DNA of 47,273 nt from Deltaproteobacteria bacterium. GTDB taxonomy: Bacteria; Desulfobacterota; RBG-13-43-22. Within the stretch, counting starts at the first letter, position 1, and each line of letters starts with the position of its first letter. A program made the position numbers and the translations under genes. The notes beneath the pieces were generated by a model that had not been told where the DNA came from, did no database searches, and saw only the letters and a list, made by a program, of their open reading frames with translations. The stretch covers positions 1-47,273 of the forward strand of contig JACQYK010000285.1 in assembly GCA_016208255.1 (NCBI GenBank), given 5' to 3'. Shown piece by piece: positions 34,407 through 42,275 of the stretch.

Positions 34407-35915
34407 TTGTCTTTATCTTCACAATTTTATTCGGCCTTAATCGGCAGTACCGTTATCAAAATAGGTTTGGCCGTCTTCATTCCTCTGACGAGTGATGAGG
34501 CTTATTTTTTTGTCTTGGGCAAATATCTTGATTATGGTTACTACGAGCACCCGCCCATGGCCGGGTGGCTCATTCATTTCCTGCTTTATGGCGGAGACTC
34601 CCGGCTCATTTTAAGGCTCCCGAATATTTTTTTTGGAATCATCATCGGACTTGCCCTTTATCAATTCTTAAAAAGGACGGATAAAAAAAAGGCACAAATA
34701 CTGGCCGTTCTTTTTTGGATTTCTCCCTTCAACTTATTGAATGTCATTATTACCAATGATGCCCCTTTGACCCTCTTTACCTTTTTGTCCGGCCTGCTTT
34801 TCTTCAAAGGGTTTGAAGTCGAAAAAAAAGTCAAAAACTATTTCCTTCTTTCCGGAATCTTTCTGGGATTGGCCTTTTTCTCCAAATATTTTGCCGTCCT
34901 GCTGGCCGGGGCCTTCTTAGGTTATGTCTTAATATTCCAAAGGAACCGAAGAGGGATCAACGCGATCCTTTGGACCTTTTGGCCGGCCGCCTTTTTTGTC
35001 CTGTTGAATCTATACTGGAACTACACCCATTGCTGGGACAATATCGTTTTTAATTTTTTTGTCAGACACCAGGATCCCATTCAATTTAGCCTGATCAATT
35101 TTATTTTCTTCTTGGCGGGGCAAATTTACCTGATCACGCCCGTGGTTTTTTATTATTTGCTGAAGGACCGTAAATCCATTCGAGAAAACCTGGAAACAGG
35201 CCACTTTTTTATCATCCCCCTGGTCTTGTATGGGGTTCCCCTTTTGATCCTGGCCTTCCTATCCTTCTTTATTTTGATTGGCTTGCACTGGACTCTGTCT
35301 TTTATCCCTTTTGCCTTTATCATTTTTTTTATTGTTTTTTCCCCCCAGACCTTAAGGAGAATGGTAAAACCCATGGTCCTGTTCAGTGCGGGGCATCTTC
35401 TTCTAATTTTAGCGGCCCTCCTGTTATTCCAAGCTGGAAAATTTGAAAAACTGGATCTTTATAAGAACACGATCATTTCCATTAAAGCCCGGGAAATATG
35501 TTCGTTATTAAAACCGGTCCGGGATGGGTTCTTGCTGACCTCGGAGAGCTATGACGATGTAAGCATGCTCCAGTATTACTGCGGTCAATTTGTAACCCAG
35601 TTTGGAAAGGGATCGAAACACGGCCGGCAATTTGATAAATTGACCGATTTTTCCAGGTACCAGGATAAAAATATTCTAATCGTCAGGGGGGGATCGCCCA
35701 ATGAAGATTTTTTCAGGAAGTTTTTTGAAAAGATTGAAATCAAAGAAAACCGGATAGGCGATCATCCCGTCTTCTTTATCTTCGGTTATAAGTTTAAATA
35801 TACCGTTTATAAAGAAAAGATTTTAAGAGAGATATTGGTTTCCTTCTATCAAATCCCTTCCTGGCTACCTTGCGGGGACTGTTATTTTAAGGACCATTAT
35901 TTTGGAAGAAACTAG
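34407..35915 (+). CDS. ArnT-like GT39 membrane glycosyltransferase (3)
   Basis: A 502-residue polytopic transferase starting 12 bases after the acyltransferase. The catalytic-loop signature is LTSDEAYFFVLGKYLDYGY-YEHPPMAGW, close to those at 26361 and 29325. There are about eleven to twelve transmembrane segments and a soluble C-terminal domain (about 355-502) with LLTSESYDDVSMLQYYCGQF. The acyltransferase-GT39-PagL order suggests lipid A tailoring. The sugar is unknown. Confidence 0.83.
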   Translation: MSLSSQFYSALIGSTVIKIGLAVFIPLTSDEAYFFVLGKYLDYGYYEHPPMAGWLIHFLLYGGDSRLILRLPNIFFGIIIGLALYQFLKRTDKKKAQILAVLFWISPFNLLNVIITNDAPLTLFTFLSGLLFFKGFEVEKKVKNYFLLSGIFLGLAFFSKYFAVLLAGAFLGYVLIFQRNRRGINAILWTFWPAAFFVLLNLYWNYTHCWDNIVFNFFVRHQDPIQFSLINFIFFLAGQIYLITPVVFYYLLKDRKSIRENLETGHFFIIPLVLYGVPLLILAFLSFFILIGLHWTLSFIPFAFIIFFIVFSPQTLRRMVKPMVLFSAGHLLLILAALLLFQAGKFEKLDLYKNTIISIKAREICSLLKPVRDGFLLTSESYDDVSMLQYYCGQFVTQFGKGSKHGRQFDKLTDFSRYQDKNILIVRGGSPNEDFFRKFFEKIEIKENRIGDHPVFFIFGYKFKYTVYKEKILREILVSFYQIPSWLPCGDCYFKDHYFGRN

Positions 35916-35926
35916 GGGATTCTTGG

Positions 35927-35946
35927 TGGTCTCCTAGAGGAGACCA
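35927..35946. repeat. Solitary 9-bp-stem hairpin after the third GT39 gene
   Basis: TGGTCTCCT-ag-AGGAGACCA is a perfect palindromic hairpin 11 bases after the stop codon, flanked by two copies of GATTCTT. It has the same geometry as the hairpins in the intergenic arrays, and its AGGAGACC arm resembles modules in the array at 38722-39004. It could act as a terminator or mRNA 3'-end stabiliser, but no T-tract follows. Confidence 0.5.
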
Positions 35947-35963
35947 GCGGATTCTTCCAGCGC

Positions 35964-35992
35964 TTGACAAATTAAACCGGACTCGGTAGGGT
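35964..35992 (+). promoter_or_regulatory. Predicted sigma-70 promoter of the pagL-like gene
   Basis: A consensus TTGACA (35964-35969), a 17-base spacer and TAGGGT (35987-35992), about 100 bases before the ATG at 36094. The -10 element is poor, so this is moderate evidence only. Confidence 0.4.
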
Positions 35993-36093
35993 GCAGGACG
36001 AGTGAAGAGATTCGCGGTCAGGAACAACCCCGGATAGGGAGGCGTCTGGCGTTGTTCTTTCTTGATTGATTGTGATCCCGGAAAGGAATAAAC

Positions 36094-36828
36094 ATGGTTT
36101 GCAGGAAATCATCCGGTCCACCTCATTGGAATGCGGGATTGTTGAAGCTATTTTTGGTCTTGGTGTTTTGCCCCCTTGTTTTTTGTCGGCCGGCGGAAGC
36201 GGAAACCAATTCACCTGTTAATGAACCCGTAACCAATCCAGGAAGTTTGCTGGTCTCCAGTGGATACGGTCCCCCCTTTCATATGTGGTCCGAGCGGTTA
36301 TATTCCAACTTCGAACTGGCCACCCTTTCCCTGACCTATGAAAAGGAATCCGGTTTGTGGCCGTTTACTAAAAACAAAGAATTAGTCAAGTCTTTTTTGT
36401 TGGAATTGCAGCTTTCCCGGATATGGGGAAAGGGGATTGAACTGGAACAGGATCAGGTCTCTCAGGAAACCTGGGACAAAGCCGTTCAGGAAGGCAGGAG
36501 CCCGACCGTAGATTGGGATCACTATCAAATCGCTTTGGTTCCTTATTACCGATTTTATTATCCTCTGGGTCAGAAGGTAAGATTGTATTTTGAAGCCGGA
36601 TTCGGCCTGGCCTTATTGAATAAACCCCTGATTGAGGATGGGACTATCTGGAATTTCCTTATCAATGGAGGATTCGGCTTGGATTTTAAATTTAAAAGAC
36701 CGTTTACTATTTCCCTAAAATTGCAGCATTTCAGTAACGGAGGAGATGCCCAACTAGGGATAACCGACAAACGGGTTATCGGACCTGAAAACCTGATGTT
36801 CGGCTTTGGGATGCGGTTTCCCCTCTGA
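36094..36828 (+). CDS. PagL-like lipid A 3-O-deacylase (acyloxyacyl hydrolase)
   Basis: Outer-membrane beta-barrel of 244 residues with a signal peptide (about 1-36, ending PAEAETN). Amphipathic beta strands follow and the C-terminal segment is LQHFSNGGDAQLG ... GPENLMFGFGMRFPL. The HFSN motif gives His212 and Ser214, matching the PagL His-x-Ser catalytic pair. Glu232 could complete the triad, though it is 20 residues after the His rather than 14 as in Pseudomonas PagL. The C-terminus is hydrophobic but does not end in Phe. PagL removes the 3-O-acyl chain of lipid A, which fits the surrounding lipid A genes. The substrate bond is inferred from the family. Confidence 0.8.
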   Translation: MVCRKSSGPPHWNAGLLKLFLVLVFCPLVFCRPAEAETNSPVNEPVTNPGSLLVSSGYGPPFHMWSERLYSNFELATLSLTYEKESGLWPFTKNKELVKSFLLELQLSRIWGKGIELEQDQVSQETWDKAVQEGRSPTVDWDHYQIALVPYYRFYYPLGQKVRLYFEAGFGLALLNKPLIEDGTIWNFLINGGFGLDFKFKRPFTISLKLQHFSNGGDAQLGITDKRVIGPENLMFGFGMRFPL

Positions 36829-36894
36829 AGCCTGATGGTGGTGCAGATTTATCAGGTTTTAAAAATAAAATAAATGGTTGAAGGAGGATCAAAT

Positions 36895-37089
36895 ATGGTG
36901 ATCAGCCCAGAGCTATTAGAAATCCTGGCCTGCCCTAAATGCAAAGGGGACATTTATCTGAACGAGACTAAGGACGGCCTGATCTGTGAAAAGTGTCGTT
37001 TGGTTTATGAAATCAAAGATGATATACCGATCATGTTGATCGAGGAGGCTAAACCGCTAATGGCCGGGCAAGACCGAATCAATTCCTGA
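36895..37089 (+). CDS. Trm112/YcaR-like small zinc-ribbon protein
   Basis: A 64-residue protein of the Trm112/UPF0434 family. Four cysteines form a zinc ribbon: Cys13-x2-Cys16 (LACPKCKG) and Cys31-x2-Cys34 (CEKCRLVYE), followed by the conserved YEIKDDIPIML. ATG 36895 is chosen because GAAGGAGG lies 7 bases upstream; an ATG at 36874 precedes that site. In E. coli the homologue ycaR lies between lpxK and kdsB, so its presence near lpxK and waaA matches a known neighbourhood. Its biochemical role in bacteria is not settled. Confidence 0.92.
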   Translation: MVISPELLEILACPKCKGDIYLNETKDGLICEKCRLVYEIKDDIPIMLIEEAKPLMAGQDRINS

Positions 37090-37431
37090 AAATCAGATCA
37101 TTGGCGAAAACCTCCGAAAAAGATTACGGCGGGAGATTCTTCGAAATGTGAGGGGTTTGACTCCAATCCCTTTTACCGAAATTTGGCTCCGATCTGGAAA
37201 GGGTATGGCTTTTCGAGTTGAATGTTCCATAGAAAACGCCCTTCTCCTTGGCTTTGTCCCTATTTTTCTTCTTGACCCTGACTTTCCCTTACTGTATACT
37301 CCTTACCTGAAAAAGCAGTTTTTTATCAAATGGTTAGCTATGATGTGAAATCCGTGTTTCATCAAGTCAACCGGGGAGATAGGCGGTTGAAATAGGTTAA
37401 TAAAGAGAAATCAAAGAAACCAAACACCTCT
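37090..37431. other. 342-base intergenic region before waaA
   Basis: It contains the strong promoter at 37272-37300 and otherwise no gene I trust. An open frame of 66 codons covers 37148-37348 but has no recognisable product and spans the promoter. Confidence 0.5.
37272..37300 (+). promoter_or_regulatory. Sigma-70 promoter of the LPS core cluster (copy 1)
   Basis: TTGACC (37272-37277), 17-base spacer, TATACT (37295-37300). The sequence TTTTTCTTCTTGACCCTG leading into it is repeated at the promoter at 41307-41335. It lies about 130 bases before waaA and is the best match to a housekeeping promoter in the window. Confidence 0.65.
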
Positions 37432-38724
37432 GTGGATTATATGTACCTTGCCTATAATATTTGCTTATTCGTTGCTTTTATACTAACCTTCCCTTTTTGG
37501 GCCTTGCGCCTGCTCTGGAATGGAAAGTTTCGTCGCTCCTTCAAAGTACGGTTGGGCCTGAAAGGGGTAAACCGCCAGTCCGGAAAAGAAGACTCCCGGC
37601 CCATCTGGATACATGCTCTATCCGTGGGAGAGGTCCTTTCCTCCGTGGCTTTGGTCAAAGCCCTGACCGCGCGTTATCCCAAAATTCCCTTGGTTTTCAG
37701 CACCTCAACGGAAACAGGTCAGCAAACGGCATTGAAAGCCCTGGGGAACCTGGTATCCGAACCATTTTTTTTCCCTCTGGATTTATTCTATGTGGTCAAG
37801 AAAACTCTGGCAGGAATCAGCCCCCGTCTTTTTGTGCTTATTGAAACGGACCTATGGCCTAATTTTCTGAGGGAACTTAAAACAAGGGGCATCCCGGCGA
37901 TCCTGGTAAATGGGCGAATGTCGACAAGCTCATTTAAACGCTATCGCGCCTTTCGTTTTTTTATGAAGCAAGTTCTTTTTTGCTTCCAGGCGATCGGCAT
38001 GCAGGCCCCCCTCTATGCCCGTCGGATGGTGGAAATGGGGGCGCCGGAGGACAAGGTCTTCGTCGGGGGAAACCTTAAGTTCGATCAGGAGCATCGTTAT
38101 GTTGAACAACCGGAACGAGATGAGATACTCCGTTCACTGGGATGGCACAGCCCCCGCAAACGTGTTCTGGTGGCGGGCAGTACCCATGCCGGGGAGGAAG
38201 AAATCATTTTCGGAGCGTATTCCCGGCTGCTTCAGGATTTCCCGGATGCCGCCCTGATAGCGGCGCCGCGAAATCCGGAACGGTTCGAGCCGGTCCACCA
38301 TTTAGCCCTCGGGCAGGGATTACGGTGCCGAAAGCTCTCGGATCCCGTTAACCCGGCCGATCAGGTTGTCGTGGTTGACCGAATAGGAGAGCTAAGCCGG
38401 CTTTATTCTGTTGGAGAAGCAGCCTTTGTAGGCGGGAGCATGGTTCAGGAGGGAGGGCACAACCTCTTGGAAGCGGCGGCCCAGAAGAAGTCGATTTTAT
38501 TCGGCCCCTACATGGATGATTTTCAGGAAATGGCTGAGCGGATGGTGGAGGCGGGAGGAGGGCGGGTCGTATCAAATCAAGAGGAGCTTTTTCAGGCCTG
38601 GAAATCCTTTCTGGAAAGTCCCTCTCTGGCTGAACGGACCGGCGAAATGGCTTACCAGGTGTGGCGAACCAACCGTGGGGCTCTTCAAAATTATCTCCGT
38701 TGCCTGGAAAGATATCTGAACTAA
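37432..38724 (+). CDS. waaA: Kdo transferase WaaA
   Basis: Adds 3-deoxy-D-manno-octulosonic acid from CMP-Kdo to lipid A, linking lipid A to the core. The 430-residue protein has an N-terminal membrane anchor (about 5-27, ICLFVAFILTFPFWALRLLW). The GT30 N-domain motif is WIHALSVGEVLSSVALVKAL, which holds the catalytic Glu. Further motifs are IETDLWPNFLRELKTRGIP and, in the C-domain, AGSTHAGEEEIIFGAYSRL and GGSMVQEGGHNLLEAAAQ. The GTG at 37432 and ATG at 37441 are both possible starts; neither has a clear ribosome binding site. The stop TAA is also the first base triplet of the hairpin array that follows. Confidence 0.95.
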   Translation: MDYMYLAYNICLFVAFILTFPFWALRLLWNGKFRRSFKVRLGLKGVNRQSGKEDSRPIWIHALSVGEVLSSVALVKALTARYPKIPLVFSTSTETGQQTALKALGNLVSEPFFFPLDLFYVVKKTLAGISPRLFVLIETDLWPNFLRELKTRGIPAILVNGRMSTSSFKRYRAFRFFMKQVLFCFQAIGMQAPLYARRMVEMGAPEDKVFVGGNLKFDQEHRYVEQPERDEILRSLGWHSPRKRVLVAGSTHAGEEEIIFGAYSRLLQDFPDAALIAAPRNPERFEPVHHLALGQGLRCRKLSDPVNPADQVVVVDRIGELSRLYSVGEAAFVGGSMVQEGGHNLLEAAAQKKSILFGPYMDDFQEMAERMVEAGGGRVVSNQEELFQAWKSFLESPSLAERTGEMAYQVWRTNRGALQNYLRCLERYLN

Positions 38725-39004
38725 ACCGCCATGCCCCGCCTTTTGGGGCGAGGCACCACCATACGGTCACCTTTGGTGACCTAATCAGGAGGCTTCTGGC
38801 CGATCGGCTGTTCGGTCACCGATCCGGCTTCCTTTTGGAAGCCTCCCTATTAGGTCGGCAAAGCCGACCGGCTGGTGACCTCTTCAAAAGCTCGGCAGAG
38901 CCGAGCGGCCCGATCTTTTAGGAGACTCCTGGAAGGAGTCGGGCAAGAAGCCGGGACATGAAAATAGAACTCGTTGGGCTTTATATCCTATTTTCGTATT
39001 AAAG
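38722..39004 (+). repeat. Hairpin-array element, copy 2 (between waaA and waaF)
   Basis: A 283-base non-coding element built from at least five perfect hairpins with near-uniform geometry: GGTCACC-ttt-GGTGACC (38765-38781), GGCTTCC-tttt-GGAAGCC (38826-38843), GGTCGGC-aaa-GCCGACC (38853-38869), GCTCGGC-aga-GCCGAGC (38890-38906) and GACTCCT-gga-AGGAGTC (38924-38940). A GGTCACC at 38814-38820 can pair with GGTGACC at 38874-38880, enclosing two of them. The head (TAAACCGCC then a GCCCC/GGGGC stem) and the tail (GCCGGGACAT to CCTATTTTCG) match copy 1 at 1979-2117. No protein is encoded. Confidence 0.75.
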
Positions 39005-40075
39005 GTGTCCGGTTGGCTGCGGATGGTTGATATGGATAAAAACAACATTAGGACGATCCTGATTCGAGGCGCCAATTGGGTAGGCGACGCCCTCATGACC
39101 ACCCCTGTGGTGGAAGCCATCCGACACAATTTCCCCGAAGCCCGCATTTCCCTGCTGGTCGTGCCCTGGGTCATGGACCTTTTTACCCATAACCCCCATA
39201 GCGACGAGGTCATTCCCTATTTCCGCGAAGGACGGCATAAGGGCCTTCGGGGCAAGAGGGTGCTCTTAAAGGAGATTAAGGGACGAAAGTTTGATCTCTC
39301 GATCCTGCTGCAGAATGCCTTTGAAGCGGCTTTGCTGGCCTGGGGGGCACGGATTCCTCGACGCGCGGGATACAACACCGATTGGCGTGGATGGTTGCTC
39401 ACGCATGCCGTGCCCCTGCGTCCTGAATATAAAAAGGTGCATCAGACCCAATACTATTTGGCCATGGCCAGGGGGCTTGGTCTGGAAGCGCCGGACACGG
39501 ATATGTTCCTCCAGGTGCCGGACGAATATACGACCTATATCCATTCGCGCCTTAAGCGATATGGCTACGAAGGGAGACCTTTGATAGTCCTGGCACCGGG
39601 GGCCACCTATGGTTCGGCCAAAATGTGGCCCGGGGAACGTTATAGCCTATTGGCAACCGAGTTGGCCCGTTATTGCGGAGCAGGCTTGATCATTCTGGGG
39701 AGCGTCCAAGAGAAAGGGGTAGGGGATGGTATCGTTAGGGGGGTTGGCCAGGAGATGGCGGTGAACTTGAGCGGAGCCACCAGCCTTCTGGAAGCCGCGG
39801 CCTGGATTAAGCAGGCCACCCTAGTCATCAGCAACGACTCGGGCCTTATGCATATGGCGGCCGCCCTTTCCAAGCCCCAACTGGCGATTTTCGGGCCGAC
39901 CAACCGGATCACTACCGGCCCCCGAAATCGTAAGGCCCATATTATCTATCATGAAACAGCGTGCGCTCCCTGCTTGAAGGTTCGCTGTCCTACCGATCAT
40001 AAGTGCATGGCCAGCATAACCGTTGAAGAAATATTTGAAGCCGCCTGCCGGATGTTATCGACCTACAGCTCATGA
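39005..40075 (+). CDS. waaF: LPS heptosyltransferase II (WaaF)
   Basis: Adds the second L-glycero-D-manno-heptose to the inner core (GT9 family). The 356-residue protein has LIRGANWVGDALMTTPVVEA at the N-terminus, LAPGATYGSAKMWPGERY, and the ADP-heptose site SNDSGLMHMAAALSKPQLAIFGPTN. The WaaF-type C-terminal cysteine segment is CAPCLKVRCPTDHKCM. The true start is uncertain: GTG 39005, ATG 39023 and ATG 39032 are in frame and none has a clear ribosome binding site. The gene follows directly on the tail of the hairpin array. Confidence 0.93.
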   Translation: MSGWLRMVDMDKNNIRTILIRGANWVGDALMTTPVVEAIRHNFPEARISLLVVPWVMDLFTHNPHSDEVIPYFREGRHKGLRGKRVLLKEIKGRKFDLSILLQNAFEAALLAWGARIPRRAGYNTDWRGWLLTHAVPLRPEYKKVHQTQYYLAMARGLGLEAPDTDMFLQVPDEYTTYIHSRLKRYGYEGRPLIVLAPGATYGSAKMWPGERYSLLATELARYCGAGLIILGSVQEKGVGDGIVRGVGQEMAVNLSGATSLLEAAAWIKQATLVISNDSGLMHMAAALSKPQLAIFGPTNRITTGPRNRKAHIIYHETACAPCLKVRCPTDHKCMASITVEEIFEAACRMLSTYSS

Positions 40076-40194
40076 ACAGGGCGGTGTTCCATATTCGAGA
40101 CTCGATTTTGTACCCCGGATCTGTATCCGGATGAACTATTTATTTGGGCGAATACCAGCCGAGGCCAGGGAAGAATTTTAAGGCAGCTTGCGAA

Positions 40195-41232
40195 ATGCGC
40201 ATTCTGATCATTAAATTGAGTGCTATCGGGGATGTGGTTCATTCCCTACCGGTGCTTTCCGCTCTTAAAAGGCTGTATCCCGATAGCCGCATACATTGGC
40301 TGGTGGAGGAAACAGCCGCGGGATTGCTCCAGGATCACCCCTTGCTGGACAGGGTTTTGGTCTGCCCCCGTAAAAACTGGATAAGGGGCCTAAAACAAGG
40401 GAGGATTTCAGTCCTGAGAGAATTCCGGGATTTTTACAGAATGATGAGAGCCGAACCCTATGATCTGATACTCGATTTGCAGAATCTTTTTAAAAGCGCT
40501 TTTTGGGTGGCTGTTGCCCGAAGCCCCCGAAAAATTGGATTCAGTTCCACCAAGGAGCTGGCTTACCTGCCTTTGAATGAAAAAATCGGTCCGGAAGATT
40601 TCAGTTTGCATGCCGTAGACCGGTACATGGAATTCGTACGTTATCTGGGGGACTATGGCGAGCCACTTCGTTTTTCGGTGCCAGTGACTCCCATCCATGT
40701 GGCTCGTGCGGATCAATTGTTAAAAGAGGTGGGGCTGAAAGAGAGAAAGGTGGTGGCCGTGAACCCTATGGCGCTTTGGCCTACTAAACTATGGACGCCT
40801 CAATCGTTTAGTGAATTGGCCGATCGCCTGGCCAAGGAATTGGGGTTAGGGGTGGTTTTTACCGGAGGTGCGCAGGATTGGGATTCCGTGGAAGAGATCA
40901 TCGCTAGGGTGTCGCCCTCACCGGTCAATTTTTGCGGCCGCATGAATCTTCTTGAATTAGCGGCGCTTTTCAGTCAGTGTGCCCTGGTCATATCCACAGA
41001 TACCGGGCCCATGCATCTGGCGGCGGCGATGGGTACTCCAGTGGTGGCCTTGTTCGGACCTACTGCTCCGGACCGGACCGGTCCCTATGGCCCGGGCCAT
41101 GTGGTAGTAAGGACGGCTATCCCCTGTAGCCCGTGCTTTAAGAAAAAGTGCGCGGATCCCAGGTGCATGTATGAGATTACTCCGGATCTCGTTTTCCATA
41201 CGGTTGAGAAGAGACTTGAATTATTTTCCTGA
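40195..41232 (+). CDS. waaC: LPS heptosyltransferase I (WaaC)
   Basis: Transfers the first heptose to Kdo (GT9). The 345-residue product starts MRILIIKLSAIGDVVHSLPV, the canonical heptosyltransferase N-terminus, so ATG 40195 is preferred over longer readings from 40144. Other motifs are AVNPMALWPTKLWTPQSF and STDTGPMHLAAAMGTPVVALFGPT, with a C-terminal CSPCFKKKCADPRCM cysteine group. A 119-base gap from waaF has no evident signal. I call it type I because the other GT9 gene is clearly type II; the split is inferred. Confidence 0.9.
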   Translation: MRILIIKLSAIGDVVHSLPVLSALKRLYPDSRIHWLVEETAAGLLQDHPLLDRVLVCPRKNWIRGLKQGRISVLREFRDFYRMMRAEPYDLILDLQNLFKSAFWVAVARSPRKIGFSSTKELAYLPLNEKIGPEDFSLHAVDRYMEFVRYLGDYGEPLRFSVPVTPIHVARADQLLKEVGLKERKVVAVNPMALWPTKLWTPQSFSELADRLAKELGLGVVFTGGAQDWDSVEEIIARVSPSPVNFCGRMNLLELAALFSQCALVISTDTGPMHLAAAMGTPVVALFGPTAPDRTGPYGPGHVVVRTAIPCSPCFKKKCADPRCMYEITPDLVFHTVEKRLELFS

Positions 41233-41306
41233 AGAGTCTAAATTATCTAATCTTATTTTCTCTAGCAAAAGAGCTTCGTCCCCTGTTATTGGCCCTTTTT
41301 TTCTTC

Positions 41307-41335
41307 TTGACCCTGTCTTCCCCTTTCTTTATACT
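41307..41335 (+). promoter_or_regulatory. Sigma-70 promoter of the LPS core cluster (copy 2)
   Basis: TTGACC (41307-41312), 17-base spacer, TATACT (41330-41335), preceded by the same TTTTTCTTCTTGACCCTG run as the waaA promoter at 37272. The predicted start site is about 41342, which argues against any translation start before that point for the next gene. Confidence 0.6.
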
Positions 41336-41360
41336 CTGCGGGGATTTCACCTCCGTCGGA

Positions 41361-42275
41361 ATGGCTGAAGATCTCGAGTTTTTCCCGGGGATGGTCACGA
41401 CCTCAACTTTGATGGCCGAAGATGAGATGGATGAAAGAGAAGCATTGGAAAGCCGAATTCCGAAAGCTAAAGATGACCTTGCCTCCGCTGTTGCCGTGAC
41501 CAGGGGAAGACCCACTTTGAGTGTTGCGGTAATAGCCCTGAACGAGGCGGACCGCATCGAGAGGTTGTTGAAAAGCGTTCGATTCGCTGATGAAATCCTA
41601 GTGGTGGATTCCGGCAGCACCGACGGCACCCAGGCCCTTTGCCGAAGCTATGGGGCTGAGGTCATTGATCAGCCCTGGATGGGTTATGTTGCCCAGAAAC
41701 AGTTTGCCTTGGAAAAGGCCAACTCGGAGTGGGTGCTCAGTCTCGACGCCGATGAAGTGGTGTCCGAGGCGCTGGCCAAGGAGATCGTGGAGTCTCTCGG
41801 AAGTGCTCCTCCCGAGGTAGTCGGATTTTCAATACCTCGGCTTTCTAACTATCTCAGACGCTGGATCCGCCACGGGGGGTGGTATCCCGACCGGAATATT
41901 CGAATGGCGCGAAAGGGGCGGGCGCGGTGGGGAGGGATTGATCCCCACGACAAACTCGCCGTGGACGGTCGAACCCTCTGCCTCTCACAGCCTATTTTGC
42001 ATTTTGTCTACCGCAATATCTCCGACCAGTTGGCTACCATTGACCGTTTTTCAAGCATTATTGCGGGCAGGAAGGGCCCCGCCTCGGGGATCTACCTGCT
42101 GGCCGGCCTTGGACATGCTTTGGCCAAGTTTGCCGAATGTTATTTGTGGAAAATGGGATTCCTGGATGGGTGGGCTGGATTGGTGATTGCCATGAACTCA
42201 ACCTGGTACGTCTTTTTGAAATATGCCAAAGCCTGGGAAATAGGCCTGAATGAAAACAATAGCTCTCGCCCTTGA
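41361..42275 (+). CDS. WaaE/KdtX-like GT2 glycosyltransferase
   Basis: Family 2 transferase resembling WaaE/KdtX, which adds a glucose to inner-core heptose. The GT2 domain starts LSVAVIALNEADRIERLLKS and continues with ILVVDSGSTDGTQALCRSYG, DQPWMGYVAQKQFALEKA, the DxD motif LSLDADEVV, and GGWYPDRNIRMARKGRARW near the acceptor site. From ATG 41361 the product has 304 residues with a 52-residue acidic N-terminal stretch of no known kind. TTG 41517, preceded by AGGGGA, would give the usual length of about 252. Starts before 41342 conflict with the promoter. It overlaps the next gene by 26 bases. Confidence 0.87.
   Translation: MAEDLEFFPGMVTTSTLMAEDEMDEREALESRIPKAKDDLASAVAVTRGRPTLSVAVIALNEADRIERLLKSVRFADEILVVDSGSTDGTQALCRSYGAEVIDQPWMGYVAQKQFALEKANSEWVLSLDADEVVSEALAKEIVESLGSAPPEVVGFSIPRLSNYLRRWIRHGGWYPDRNIRMARKGRARWGGIDPHDKLAVDGRTLCLSQPILHFVYRNISDQLATIDRFSSIIAGRKGPASGIYLLAGLGHALAKFAECYLWKMGFLDGWAGLVIAMNSTWYVFLKYAKAWEIGLNENNSSRP

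Noticed and set aside
37148-37348. Open frame of 66 codons before waaA
   Set aside because: It spans a strong sigma-70 promoter and its sequence resembles no family; the same pseudo-coding hydrophobic run appears at the duplicated promoter at 41289.
38722-39004. Integron attC sites or a CRISPR array
   Set aside because: There are no equal-length spacers, no repeated direct units, no integrase or cas genes, and hairpin arms differ between modules.
41289-41360. Earlier start of the WaaE-like gene giving a signal-like hydrophobic N-terminus
   Set aside because: This stretch contains the -35 and -10 boxes of a promoter duplicated from 37272, so it is probably not translated.
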